Part shown: positions 44,323-54,176 of the stretch, in pieces
Position numbering within the stretch: position 1 is the stretch's first letter
How the letters are laid out: each line of letters starts with the position of its first letter
DNA from: Winogradskyella wandonensis
GTDB taxonomy: Bacteria; Bacteroidota; Bacteroidia; Flavobacteriales; Flavobacteriaceae
Assembly: GCF_004346845.1 (NCBI RefSeq)
Contig: NZ_SMGI01000001.1
Coordinates: forward strand, 777,116-841,115
Length of the DNA: 64,000 nt
Direction: 5' to 3'
Program-made: the position numbers and the translations under genes
Notes under the pieces: model-generated
Told to the model about the DNA's origin: nothing
What the model saw: only the letters and a program-made list of their open reading frames with translations
Databases searched by the model: none

Positions 44323-44514
44323 ATGAATCGTTCTGAAAAGCAAATGCTTAAGATAGCTTTACGCAATGGTGTACTATTTACGTTAGTCCTTTTGGTTATT
44401 AGCTATTTTAAAAACGGAATGATTTATTACAATTGGATTCCTATTTGGTTTTTATTTTTTGCAGCTACTGGTGCGCTTCGTTATTATTACATGAATAAAA
44501 AATCTAAAGATTAA
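44323..44514 (+). CDS. Small two-helix membrane protein
   Basis: A 63-residue protein with two hydrophobic segments (GVLFTLVLLVISYF and WFLFFAATGALRYYY) and positively charged ends. No known family. It lies between the CCG gene and the 160-residue protein on the same strand, with an 8-base gap to the latter, so it looks like a real member of this transcript. Confidence 0.6.
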   Translation: MNRSEKQMLKIALRNGVLFTLVLLVISYFKNGMIYYNWIPIWFLFFAATGALRYYYMNKKSKD

Positions 44515-44521
44515 GAAACCT

Positions 44522-45004
44522 ATGCTAGTAGATTTTGATACACTTCCTGAAGAATCACGCATTTGGATATACCAAGCTAATCGTTCATTCTCAGAAGTAG
44601 AAATTCAAGAAATAGCGGAGAAGCTTCAAGCCTTTATTACCGCTTGGACAGCTCATGGACAAGATTTGCAAGCAGGCTTTAAAGTGGTTTATAAGCGTTT
44701 TATTGTCATAGCGCTTAATCAAAATTTAAATGCAGCAACAGGTTGTTCTATTGACGCTTCTGTTCATTTTATTCAACAATTAGAAAAAGACTACAATGTG
44801 GATTTAATGGACAAAATGAATGTGTCCTACAAGCAAGGCGATTATATTGCCCACAAGTCACTAATTGATTTTAAAAAAATGGCTAAAGACAAGGCAGTCT
44901 CTAAAAACACTATAGTTTTTAATAATTTAGTAACTAATATAGCTGAGTTTAAAGAAAACTGGGAGGTTCCAGCCAGCGAGAGTTGGCATAGTCGTTTTCT
45001 TTAG
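44522..45004 (+). CDS. Conserved cytoplasmic protein of unknown function
   Basis: A 160-residue soluble protein: SRIWIYQANRSFSEVEIQEI, AFITAWTAHGQDL and GCSIDASVHFIQQLEKDY are the most distinctive segments. I recall homologues annotated as ABC transporter ATPase, but there is no Walker A or signature motif here, so that label is unsupported. A Cys-containing ATGCSIDAS segment could be functional. Confidence 0.65.
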   Translation: MLVDFDTLPEESRIWIYQANRSFSEVEIQEIAEKLQAFITAWTAHGQDLQAGFKVVYKRFIVIALNQNLNAATGCSIDASVHFIQQLEKDYNVDLMDKMNVSYKQGDYIAHKSLIDFKKMAKDKAVSKNTIVFNNLVTNIAEFKENWEVPASESWHSRFL

Positions 45005-45122
45005 TTTAGAAAATGTTTATCATTTCGGCTTTATTTTTATCAATATAGCAGTCGGTTTTATTTTACTATTTCAAAGAGATTAAGCATATTTACAACGTCT
45101 AAATTCTAAACCCTTAGTTTAC

Positions 45123-46346
45123 TTGAAAACCGATATTTTTCTACTTAACATTTCTGGCCAAGATAAGCCTGGGCTAACGTCGAGTTTAACTAGTGTTTTA
45201 GCACAATACGGTGCAAAGATTTTAGATATAGGGCAAGCCAACATCCACGATACGCTGTCTTTGGGAATGCTATTCGAAATTGAATCTGGAAGTCAATCCT
45301 CGGCCGTTCAAAAAGACTTATTGTTTAAAGCGTATGAGTTGGGGATTACAGCAAAGTTTACACCCATCTCTTTAGAAGATTATGAGAAGTGGGTTAATCT
45401 TCAAGGAAAAGACCGATACATTGTTACTATTCTCGGGGAAAAATTGGCGGCGGAACAAATTTCGAAGGTGACAAGTGTTATTTCTGAAAAAGGCTTGAAT
45501 ATCGATAATATAAAACGGCTTACAGGCCGATTATCCTTAATAAGAGAAGAAGAGTATCCACGCGCATCAATTCAATTATCAATCAGAGGAAAAATTGAAA
45601 ATAAATCAGACTTAACTGAAAAATTCATTGAAATTTCTAAGGATTTAGATGTTGATATTGCATTTCAGGAAGATAATATTTTTAGGAGGAACAGGCGCTT
45701 GGTTTGTTTTGATATGGATTCGACATTAATTCAAACAGAAGTTATAGACGAGTTGGCAGAGTTAGCGGGTGTTGGTGACGAAGTTAGAGCAATTACGGAG
45801 TCAGCCATGCAAGGCGAAATAGATTTTAATGAAAGTTTTGAAAGACGCATGAAGCTTCTAAAAGGTTTATCCGAAGACGTTTTACAATCTGTTGCAGAGC
45901 GATTACCAATTACAAAAGGCGCCAGACGTCTTGTAGATACGCTGCATAGTTATGGTTTTAAAACTGCAATACTTTCTGGAGGCTTTACATATTTTGGAAA
46001 TTATCTGAAAGAAAAATTAGACATAGATTATGTTTATGCCAACGAATTAGAGATTAAAGATGGCGTTCTCACCGGTGGTTATATTGGCGAAATAGTAGAT
46101 GGCAACAAAAAAGCAGAGTATCTAAAAGAATTAGCAATTAAGGAAGGCATTGATATAAGTCAAACTATAGCTGTGGGCGATGGTGCCAATGATTTACCCA
46201 TGTTAAATTTAGCTGGTTTAGGTATCGCTTTTCACGCAAAACCTAAAGTAAAAGATAATGCTCAAAGTTCAATTTCTAGCATAGGCTTAGATGGCGTTTT
46301 GTATTTACTAGGTTATCACGATAGACATATTGATTTGGTGGATTAA
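45123..46346 (+). CDS. serB: Phosphoserine phosphatase with N-terminal ACT domains, TTG start
   Basis: A 407-residue protein. Two ACT-like domains occupy about residues 1-180 (MKTDIFLLNISGQDKPGLTS; RYIVTILGEKLAAEQISKV). A HAD phosphatase follows with CFDMDSTLIQTEVIDELA near residue 194, LSGGF near 285, and GDGANDLPML near 355. It makes serine from phosphoserine and the ACT domains probably bind serine. The start is TTG; the upstream frame has no better codon before its stop and the conserved N-terminus begins there. Confidence 0.93.
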   Translation: MKTDIFLLNISGQDKPGLTSSLTSVLAQYGAKILDIGQANIHDTLSLGMLFEIESGSQSSAVQKDLLFKAYELGITAKFTPISLEDYEKWVNLQGKDRYIVTILGEKLAAEQISKVTSVISEKGLNIDNIKRLTGRLSLIREEEYPRASIQLSIRGKIENKSDLTEKFIEISKDLDVDIAFQEDNIFRRNRRLVCFDMDSTLIQTEVIDELAELAGVGDEVRAITESAMQGEIDFNESFERRMKLLKGLSEDVLQSVAERLPITKGARRLVDTLHSYGFKTAILSGGFTYFGNYLKEKLDIDYVYANELEIKDGVLTGGYIGEIVDGNKKAEYLKELAIKEGIDISQTIAVGDGANDLPMLNLAGLGIAFHAKPKVKDNAQSSISSIGLDGVLYLLGYHDRHIDLVD

Positions 46347-46469
46347 ATTGAAGTCATAGATGTTAATTAATTCCTTTATAAATCTATCTTAAAGTCTTTT
46401 TACTTGTTTTTAATTATGCTAATTTGGCATAGTATTCGTTATAAGAATAGTTTAGAAAAAAACAAGTGT

Positions 46470-49427
46470 ATGCAGCGTATTGCTTTTATTATATTTTTAC
46501 TTTTTACTTCCTTTTGTAAAGCCCAAAACCAAACTCCTAACCCCTTATTAGCAGAAGATATTGAAGCTCAGGCTAAATGGGTTGATAGCATTTATAATAC
46601 CATGAGTATTCAAGAGCGTGTTGGACAATTATTTATGGTACAAGCATTTTCTAATAAAGGCTATAAACACGAAAACGAAATTTCGGCATTAATTACCAAT
46701 TACCATATCGGCGGTATTATTTATTCTAAAGGTGGCCCTAGCCGACAAATACGGATGGATAACAATTTACAATCACTTGCTAAAGTACCGCTTTTAATAG
46801 GTATGGATGCCGAATGGGGATTAAATATGCGACTAGATTCCACCTACGCTTTTCCTTGGAATATGACGCTTGGTGCAGTTTCTAATAATCAACTTATAGA
46901 ACAAACAGGCTATCAAATAGGAGAGCACTGTAAACGAGTTGGCGTTCATTTTAATTTTGCGCCAGTTGTAGACATAAATACAAACCCAAAAAATCCAATT
47001 ATCGGTAATCGCTCGTTCGGAGAAGACAAGATTAATGTTACAGAAAAAGCAGCTGCATTTATGAAAGGTATGCAGGCTGCTGGTGTTTTAGCCAACGCAA
47101 AACATTTCCCTGGACATGGCGATACAGATGCAGACTCCCATATAACCTTACCAACAGTAAACTTTAATAAACAGCGCATAGATTCTATAGAATTATATCC
47201 TTACAGGAAACTTATAAAAGACGGTCTGTCGAGTGTTATGGTGGCGCATTTAAATATTCCTGGATTAAATATTCAAAACGGATTACCGACGTCATTATCT
47301 AAATATGTGGTAACAGATATATTGAAAAATGAATTAGGATTTAAAGGTTTAATTTTTACAGACGCGCTTACCATGAAAGGTGCTGCCGATTTCATTAAAG
47401 CTTCAGTCGATGGCGCGTCGAGTGCATCGTTTGATACATCTGGTGAAATAGACCTCATGGCTTTTAAAGCAGGAAATGATGTAATGTTAATGTCAGAAAA
47501 CGTTCCAAAAGGCATTGAGAAGATTATTGGGGCTATTGAAAAAGGAGAAATTACAGAAGAGCGATTGGCACACTCGGTAAAGAAGATTTTAATGGCTAAA
47601 TATAAGGTTGGTCTTCATAATTACAAACCCCTCATTGAGCGTGGCGTCCATAGTGATATTAATAGAATTAAGGATGATGTTTTATACGGAAGGCTACTAG
47701 AAGAAGCAATAACAGTATTAAAAAACAAAAACGACTTATTACCATTACGAGATTTAGAAACTAAAAAAATAGCTTATGTAAGTCTTGGTGATGATGTAGG
47801 AACCACTTTTTATTCTGAATTAAAGAAATACACAAAAATTCATAGAGTTTCGGCTGATAATTTGGGAGATTTAATCGAGAAATTAAAAAATTATAATACT
47901 GTAGTTGTTGGTTTTCATAAATCAAATGAAAATCCATGGAAATCATACAAATTCTCTAGCAAAGAATTGACATGGCTCTACGAAATAGCAAGAACTAATA
48001 CTGTTGTTTTAGATGTTTTTGCTAGACCATATGCCTTAATGGATTTTAAAACTATAGAAAATATAGAGTCTATTGTAATGAGCTATCAGAATAGCGATAT
48101 ATCACAACAAAAATCAGCACAACTTATTTTTGGAGCAATTGGAGCTAAAGGTAAATTGCCTGTTTCGGCTGGTCCTGATTTTAATGTAGGTCAGGGTATT
48201 TCTTATAATGCACTTAATAACTTATCATATGGATTACCAGAGGATGTAGGTATGAGTTCGGAGAGACTTAAAAAACTAGATTCAATTGCAAATTACGCAG
48301 TTAATGAGCAGATGACGCCAGGTATACAGCTTTTGGTAGCAAGGAAAGGAAAGGTGATTTACAATAAAAACTTTGGATTTCATACTTACAATAAAACCAA
48401 TAAAGTTGACTTTGATGATGTCTATGATGTTGCATCTTTAACTAAGATTTTAGCTACTCTGCCATTAATAATGGAGCTAAAAGAGAAGAATATCATTTCT
48501 CTAAACACTAAGCTATCAAAACTTTTACCAGAATATAAAGGCACCAACAAAGAGAATATTACCATAAAACAAATGCTCTCTCACTACGCTAGATTAAAAC
48601 CATGGGTGCCCTTTTATGCAAAAACATTAGATACTGTTACAGGGAAACCTTTAAAGAAGTGGTATCGTAATAGTAAAGGAAAGTCTTATGATGTAGAAGT
48701 TACAGATAAGCTCTTTATGCGAAATGACTACAAAGATTCCATAAATCAAATTATTAAAGACACAGATTTGTTATCTACATTACGTTACAGATATAGCGAT
48801 TTACCATATTATATTCTTAAACAGTATTTAGAAAAATATTATAACAAAGGTTTAGACGAATTAGTACAAGACCACTTCTATCAGTCCATCGGAGCCAACT
48901 ACACAACATATAGACCTAGAGAGAAATTTAGTCTAAAAGACATTGTCCCTACAGAAATAGATGAGTACTTTAGATATCAAAAAGTCCATGGTTATGTGCA
49001 TGATATGGGAGCAGCTATGCAAGATGGTGTAGGTGGTCATGCTGGAGTTTTTAGTAATGCTAACGATGTAGCTAAACTGATGCAGATGTATTTGCAAAAA
49101 GGCTTTTATGGTGGTAAACGTTATTTTAAAACTACAACGCTAGAAGAATTTAATAAGTGCCATTTCTGCCATAAAGACAACAGAAGAGGTGTGGGTTTCG
49201 ATAAACCACAGCTAGGAGAAGAAGGACCAACTTGTGGTTGTATTTCCATGACTAGTTTTGGACATTCTGGTTTTACTGGCACCTATGCTTGGGCAGATCC
49301 AGAAGAGGAAATTGTTTATATATTTTTAGCCAATAGAACTTACCCTAAGGCTGGTAAAAATCGATTACTTCGCGAAAATATTAGAACAGAAATTCAGCGT
49401 TTAATTTATGAGGCCATCATCGACTAG
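46470..49427 (+). CDS. GH3 beta-N-acetylhexosaminidase fused to a serine beta-lactamase-like domain
   Basis: From the ATG at 46470 the product is 985 residues with a signal peptide (MQRIAFIIFLLFTSFCKAQ); a longer frame from 46404 would hide it. Residues about 30-570 are a GH3 domain with the NagZ-type motif KHFPGHGDTDADSH near 210 and the nucleophile Asp in IFTDALTMKG near 297. The rest is a class C beta-lactamase/esterase fold with SLTK near 656, YSD near 768 and HSGFTGT near 930. The GH3 part should remove GlcNAc from wall fragments; the second may cleave a peptide or ester. The two-domain fusion is known from Bacteroidota. Confidence 0.9.
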   Translation: MQRIAFIIFLLFTSFCKAQNQTPNPLLAEDIEAQAKWVDSIYNTMSIQERVGQLFMVQAFSNKGYKHENEISALITNYHIGGIIYSKGGPSRQIRMDNNLQSLAKVPLLIGMDAEWGLNMRLDSTYAFPWNMTLGAVSNNQLIEQTGYQIGEHCKRVGVHFNFAPVVDINTNPKNPIIGNRSFGEDKINVTEKAAAFMKGMQAAGVLANAKHFPGHGDTDADSHITLPTVNFNKQRIDSIELYPYRKLIKDGLSSVMVAHLNIPGLNIQNGLPTSLSKYVVTDILKNELGFKGLIFTDALTMKGAADFIKASVDGASSASFDTSGEIDLMAFKAGNDVMLMSENVPKGIEKIIGAIEKGEITEERLAHSVKKILMAKYKVGLHNYKPLIERGVHSDINRIKDDVLYGRLLEEAITVLKNKNDLLPLRDLETKKIAYVSLGDDVGTTFYSELKKYTKIHRVSADNLGDLIEKLKNYNTVVVGFHKSNENPWKSYKFSSKELTWLYEIARTNTVVLDVFARPYALMDFKTIENIESIVMSYQNSDISQQKSAQLIFGAIGAKGKLPVSAGPDFNVGQGISYNALNNLSYGLPEDVGMSSERLKKLDSIANYAVNEQMTPGIQLLVARKGKVIYNKNFGFHTYNKTNKVDFDDVYDVASLTKILATLPLIMELKEKNIISLNTKLSKLLPEYKGTNKENITIKQMLSHYARLKPWVPFYAKTLDTVTGKPLKKWYRNSKGKSYDVEVTDKLFMRNDYKDSINQIIKDTDLLSTLRYRYSDLPYYILKQYLEKYYNKGLDELVQDHFYQSIGANYTTYRPREKFSLKDIVPTEIDEYFRYQKVHGYVHDMGAAMQDGVGGHAGVFSNANDVAKLMQMYLQKGFYGGKRYFKTTTLEEFNKCHFCHKDNRRGVGFDKPQLGEEGPTCGCISMTSFGHSGFTGTYAWADPEEEIVYIFLANRTYPKAGKNRLLRENIRTEIQRLIYEAIID

Positions 49428-49512
49428 TAAGTTCTAATTATAAGTTAAAACTTGTATTCATTCAATAACAATTAGTCAAAACCTTTAAATTAGCTATCGT
49501 AAATTATTATTA

Positions 49513-50649
49513 ATGAAGATAGGAATTGTTTGTTATCCCACATTTGGAGGAAGCGGTGTTGTAGCTACAGAACTAGGTTTAGAACTGTCTAAACGTGGCC
49601 ATGATATTCATTTTATAACATATAAACAGCCAGTACGTTTAGAGTTGTTAAGTAAGAATGTTCATTTTCACGAAGTTCATGTGCCTGAATATCCTTTATT
49701 TCATTATCAGCCTTACGAATTAGCGTTGTCTAGCAAATTGGTTGATATGGTAAAACTCCATGGAATCGAATTGCTACACGTTCATTATGCCATACCTCAT
49801 GCTTATGCCGCTTATATGGCACAACAGATGTTAAAAGACGAAGGCATTTATGTGCCTATCGTAACCACGCTGCATGGTACCGATATCACCCTTGTAGGAA
49901 GCCACCCATTTTACAAGCCTGCTGTGACGTTTAGTATAAATAAATCCAATGCAGTGACATCAGTTTCAGAAAGTTTAAAGCAAGATACTCTTCGTCTTTT
50001 TAATATTAAAAAGGAAATTGAAGTCGTTCCTAATTTCATAGATTTAGAAAAGCATCAACCAAACTTTACGGATTGTCAGCGCAGTATGATGGCTTTAGAG
50101 GAAGAGCGTATAGTTACACACATAAGTAATTTTAGAGAAGTAAAGAACATCCCAGATGTCATAAAGGTTTTTTACAATATTCAGAGAGAGATTCCTGCCA
50201 AGTTAATGATGGTTGGGGAAGGTCCTGAGAAAGAGCCGGCAGAAATTCTAGTTGAAGAATTAGGAATAAGTGATAAGGTTGTTTTCTTAGGCAATAGTAA
50301 CGAAATTGATAGGATACTTTGCTTTAGCGATTTATTCTTATTACCATCGGAAACCGAGAGTTTTGGTTTAGCAGCGTTAGAAGCTATGGCTTCAAGTGTT
50401 CCTGTAATATCCTCTGATAGAGGCGGTTTACCAGAGGTTAATAAAAATGGTTTTTCGGGGTATCTAAGTCCTGTGGGTAATATAAAAGAGATGACAAAAA
50501 ATGCTTTAGAAATTTTAAAAGATGATGACGTTTTAGCACAATTCAAAATTAACGCACAGAAACAGTCTTTAAATTTCGATTTACATAAAATTGTTCCAAA
50601 ATATGAAGCCATATACAAAGAAACATTGGCTGATTGTTTTGTAAAATAA
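49513..50649 (+). CDS. bshA: N-acetyl-alpha-D-glucosaminyl L-malate synthase (BshA)
   Basis: A 378-residue GT4 glycosyltransferase with the BshA N-terminus KIGIVCYPTFGGSGVVATEL, HFITYKQPVRL, LHVHYAIPHA and TTLHGTDITLVG, and the donor-site ESFGLAALEAMA. It joins GlcNAc to L-malate, the first step of bacillithiol synthesis. The BshB and BshC genes are not in the window. The finding implies that the low-molecular-weight thiol is bacillithiol, which bears on the DinB-like protein and on the ATP-grasp protein at 58.4 kb. A terminator follows. Confidence 0.93.
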   Translation: MKIGIVCYPTFGGSGVVATELGLELSKRGHDIHFITYKQPVRLELLSKNVHFHEVHVPEYPLFHYQPYELALSSKLVDMVKLHGIELLHVHYAIPHAYAAYMAQQMLKDEGIYVPIVTTLHGTDITLVGSHPFYKPAVTFSINKSNAVTSVSESLKQDTLRLFNIKKEIEVVPNFIDLEKHQPNFTDCQRSMMALEEERIVTHISNFREVKNIPDVIKVFYNIQREIPAKLMMVGEGPEKEPAEILVEELGISDKVVFLGNSNEIDRILCFSDLFLLPSETESFGLAALEAMASSVPVISSDRGGLPEVNKNGFSGYLSPVGNIKEMTKNALEILKDDDVLAQFKINAQKQSLNFDLHKIVPKYEAIYKETLADCFVK

Positions 50650-50677
50650 AAAAGTCATCCAAGTGGATGACTTTTTT
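50648..50677. terminator. Bidirectional terminator after bshA
   Basis: AAAAAGTCATCC (50649-50660) pairs perfectly with GGATGACTTTTT (50665-50676), with a 4-base loop and flanking A and T runs. Confidence 0.85.
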
Positions 50678-50693
50678 ATTTATCGATTGATAT

Positions 50694-51170
50694 TTAGAAT
50701 TGATAACGTATGCCTAGCGCAATATCAAAATCCAAATCGTCATTAAAATCACCAAAACCAATTTCTGGTCTAAAGTCTAATGATAATAACAGCGGGATAT
50801 CAAAATTATATTCTATCCCAATATCACCAGCAGCAAAGAAAAAGGTTTCACTATCATTAATAGGAGCATCAAAATCATAGGACCCAACACCACCACCTGC
50901 ACCAGCGTACCAGTTAAAGTTACCATCTAAATTCCATACCCATTGGTACAAACCAGCGAGCTTAAAACCGTCAAAGCTATTTCCAGTTCGCCAACCTAAA
51001 TCTACTTCCAATCGGTTGTTATCCCCAAGATATCTTTGATAAGAAACCTCCGCTCCGAGACCATCACTATCGCCTAATCTTAAACCTATGGCGTTATCTG
51101 CTATTTCTTGTGCATTGGTAAAAAATAAACAGCCTATAGCTGCAAAAACTGTTAAAAATAATTTTTTCAT
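50694..51170 (-). CDS. Small outer-membrane beta-barrel protein
   Basis: A 158-residue protein with a signal peptide (FFTNAQ cleavage near residue 21). It consists of about eight amphipathic strands such as NRLEVDLGWRTG, NFNWYAGAGGGVGSYDF and LLSLDFRPEIGFG, and ends in the barrel-type GIRYQF. Many acidic residues lie in the loops. Function unknown. It stands alone between bshA and the FAD dehydrogenase. Confidence 0.75.
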   Translation of the reverse strand: MKKLFLTVFAAIGCLFFTNAQEIADNAIGLRLGDSDGLGAEVSYQRYLGDNNRLEVDLGWRTGNSFDGFKLAGLYQWVWNLDGNFNWYAGAGGGVGSYDFDAPINDSETFFFAAGDIGIEYNFDIPLLLSLDFRPEIGFGDFNDDLDFDIALGIRYQF

Positions 51171-51205
51171 AATGTATCGTTTTTTAATGATTTTAGTTCT
51201 TTATT

Positions 51206-51213
51206 CAAAAATA
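51206..51213 (-). promoter_or_regulatory. -7 box for the small barrel protein
   Basis: The minus strand reads TATTTTTG (TAnnTTTG), 35 bases before the ATG at 51170. Confidence 0.5.
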
Positions 51214-51281
51214 ACGCCAAAACTTAATTTATATTAGCTATTAAGAATTTTTTATAAACAGAATTTCTGACATAAGTTATA

Positions 51282-54176
51282 ATGATAGAAGGTTTAAAAG
51301 ACTTAAAATCAAACTTTAAAGGCGAACTTTTTACGGACGACTTAATACGTCGCATTTACGCTACGGATGCATCCGTCTATAAAATAATACCACTTGCCGT
51401 AGCTTTACCAAAAGATACTGAAGACATAAAACGCCTTATTCATTTTGCTGCCACTAATAACACCTCTTTAATACCCAGAACAGCAGGAACTTCTCTCGCT
51501 GGGCAATGTGTAGGAGATGGTATTATTGTCGATGTTTCGAAATATTTCAATAAAATTATTAATCTAGATGTGGCAAAAAAAACAGTTACTGTACAGCCAG
51601 GTGTTGTAAGAGACGAGCTAAATAATTATTTAAAGCCATACGGTTTGTTTTTTGGGCCTAACACTTCTACATCCAATCGCTGCATGATTGGCGGGATGGT
51701 CGGTAATAATTCTTCTGGCACAACATCTATAAAATATGGAGTTACACGAGATAAAGTTTTTAAGCTAAAGACCATTCTGAGTGATGGTTCTGATGCCGAA
51801 TTTTCGCCAATAACAAAAGACGAGTTTTTTAAGAAAACCCAACAAAACAATCTAGAAGGTTCTATATATAAGACCATTTATGAAGAATTGTCGCTGGCAG
51901 ACGTTCACGATACTATTAGAAAAGAATTCCCAAAGCCAGAAATACATCGTAGAAACACAGGTTATGCCATTGACGAATTAATAAATACAGATGTCTTTAC
52001 CGAAAACGATTCTGCAGATTTTAACATGTGTAAGCTATTGGCAGGAAGTGAAGGAACGCTAGCATTTACAACCGAAATCACACTGCAATTAGACGATTTG
52101 CCACCGACGGATAATGTTATGATTGCACTTCATTATAAAAGTATAGAGGACTGCATGTCTTCGGTTAAGGCTTTAATGAAGCACAATTTGCACACCTGTG
52201 AGATGATGGATAACACCATATTAAATCTTACCAAACACAATAAAACACAACAGAAAAATAGAATCTTTATTGAAGGTGAACCTGTTGCCATTTTAATGTG
52301 TGAATTAAAGGCAAACGAAGGTTTAGAGCATCTTATAAATGAATTTTTAGATACCGTAAAATCGCAAAATTTGGCTTATGCTTATCCAATCCTCAAAGGC
52401 GCGGACATAACCAAGGCTATGGAACTTCGTAAAGCTGGATTAGGCCTTTTAGGTAACATGATAGGTGATAAAAAAGCAGTGGCTTGTATAGAAGATACTG
52501 CTGTTACATTAGATGATTTAAGCGATTTTATATCGGAGTTTACTGCCATTATGAAATCCTATAAGCAAAATGCTGTGTACTACGCGCATGCAGGTGCCGG
52601 CGAAATTCATTTACGTCCTATCTTAAATTTAAAAACTTCAGAGGATGTTTCTTTATTCCGAAAAATAACGACGGATGTAGCGCACTTAGTTAAAAAATAT
52701 AAGGGTTCCATGTCTGGAGAGCATGGCGATGGCATTGTGCGTGCGGAATTTATTCCTTTAATGATTGGCGAACAAAACTATCAGATTTTAAAACGAATTA
52801 AAACTGCTTTCGACCCTAACACTATTTTTAATCCAGGTAAAATAGTTAATGCTTTACCAATGGATAAAAATTTGAGATATGAAGTTGATAGAAAGGAGCC
52901 AGTAATAGGTACAATGCTAGATTTTTCAGCATCACAAGGGATTCTTCGTGAAGCTGAAAAATGTAATGGCTCTGGAGATTGTAGAAAACTTCCTGAGTTT
53001 GGAGGAACAATGTGTCCAAGTTATAGAGCAACACAAAATGAAAAAGACACCACAAGAGCTCGCGCAAATGCATTAAGAGAGTTTCTTACCACATCAGAAA
53101 AAGAGAATAAATTCAATCATAAAGAATTAAAAGAGGTTTTTGACTTATGTCTAAGCTGCAAAGCTTGTGCTAGCGAGTGTCCGAGTAGTGTAGATGTTGC
53201 AAGTTTAAAAGCAGAGTTTCAATACCAATACCAAAAAGCTAATGGGTTTTCTGTTAAAGATAAGTTCTTTGCCAGTGCCACGAAGTATAACAAATTGGGC
53301 TCTAAAATGCCTAGTCTAGCTAATGCCGTTTTTCAAAGCAATTTTGCCTCTAGTATAATAAAAAGATTTCTTGGTGTACATACTAAGCGAAGTCTACCCA
53401 AGTTTACAAGACCTTTCAATCAAACCAGTTATAAGTCACTGGCTTTGGGTATAAAAACGGTGTATGTCTTTATTGATGAGTTTATTAATCATCTAGAATC
53501 TCATATTGCTAATGATGCAATAATTCTACTTAAAAAACTGAATTATAATGTGCAGTTTGTTAATCATTTAGAAAGTGGGCGAAGCCATTTATCCAAAGGT
53601 TTTTTAGAAGAAGCCAAAGAATTAGCTAATAAGAATGTATCGGTTTTCAAAGATTTAGTTTCAACAGAGACACCCTTAGTTGGTATAGAACCTTCAGCTA
53701 TATTAACCTTTCGTGACGAGTATATAAAACTTGCTGATGATAAAGAGGCGGCTAAATCCATTGCAAAAAACACCTTTTTGATTGAAGAATTTATTCAGCA
53801 AGAAATCGAACTTGGACGTATCAATTCCGAACAATTTACAAAAGAAGCCAGAACAATTAAATTTCACGGACATTGCCACCAGAAAGCATTAGCTAATCAA
53901 AAGTCTAGTTTCGATGTTCTTAATCTACCCGAAAACTACAACGTTACAATTATACCAAGTGGATGTTGCGGTATGGCCGGCAGCTTTGGTTACGAAAAGG
54001 ATAAATACGACATTAGCATGCAAATAGGCGAACAAACTTTGTTCCCAGCAGTGCGAAAAGCTTCAGGAGAGACCTTAATCGCGGCAAATGGCACAAGTTG
54101 TCGTCACCAAATAAAAGATGGTACTGGAGTTATTGCAAAGCATCCAATTACAATTCTTAAAGAAGCATTACTATAG
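51282..54176 (+). CDS. FAD-linked dehydrogenase with Fe-S and CCG domains (YdiJ/D2HGDH-like)
   Basis: A 964-residue fusion. An FAD-binding_4 domain lies at about 30-210 (PRTAGTSLAGQCVGDG; GPNTSTSNRCMIGGMVGNNS) and an FAD-oxidase C domain at about 250-530 (GEHGDGIVRAEF). Two Fe-S motifs follow (CNGSGDCRKL near 562 and CLSCKACASECPSSVDV near 624), then a CCG domain (HGHCHQKAL near 862, GCCGMAGSFG near 894). The layout matches YdiJ-type enzymes that oxidise D-2-hydroxyacids such as D-lactate or D-2-hydroxyglutarate. The exact substrate is inferred only. It abuts the converging phosphatase gene. Confidence 0.9.
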   Translation: MIEGLKDLKSNFKGELFTDDLIRRIYATDASVYKIIPLAVALPKDTEDIKRLIHFAATNNTSLIPRTAGTSLAGQCVGDGIIVDVSKYFNKIINLDVAKKTVTVQPGVVRDELNNYLKPYGLFFGPNTSTSNRCMIGGMVGNNSSGTTSIKYGVTRDKVFKLKTILSDGSDAEFSPITKDEFFKKTQQNNLEGSIYKTIYEELSLADVHDTIRKEFPKPEIHRRNTGYAIDELINTDVFTENDSADFNMCKLLAGSEGTLAFTTEITLQLDDLPPTDNVMIALHYKSIEDCMSSVKALMKHNLHTCEMMDNTILNLTKHNKTQQKNRIFIEGEPVAILMCELKANEGLEHLINEFLDTVKSQNLAYAYPILKGADITKAMELRKAGLGLLGNMIGDKKAVACIEDTAVTLDDLSDFISEFTAIMKSYKQNAVYYAHAGAGEIHLRPILNLKTSEDVSLFRKITTDVAHLVKKYKGSMSGEHGDGIVRAEFIPLMIGEQNYQILKRIKTAFDPNTIFNPGKIVNALPMDKNLRYEVDRKEPVIGTMLDFSASQGILREAEKCNGSGDCRKLPEFGGTMCPSYRATQNEKDTTRARANALREFLTTSEKENKFNHKELKEVFDLCLSCKACASECPSSVDVASLKAEFQYQYQKANGFSVKDKFFASATKYNKLGSKMPSLANAVFQSNFASSIIKRFLGVHTKRSLPKFTRPFNQTSYKSLALGIKTVYVFIDEFINHLESHIANDAIILLKKLNYNVQFVNHLESGRSHLSKGFLEEAKELANKNVSVFKDLVSTETPLVGIEPSAILTFRDEYIKLADDKEAAKSIAKNTFLIEEFIQQEIELGRINSEQFTKEARTIKFHGHCHQKALANQKSSFDVLNLPENYNVTIIPSGCCGMAGSFGYEKDKYDISMQIGEQTLFPAVRKASGETLIAANGTSCRHQIKDGTGVIAKHPITILKEALL

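Noticed and set aside
44522-45004. ABC transporter ATPase
   Set aside because: No Walker A, Walker B or signature motif is present in the 160 residues.
50181-50618. 145-codon antisense ORF inside bshA
   Set aside because: It is a shadow frame of the glycosyltransferase; no independent coding evidence.
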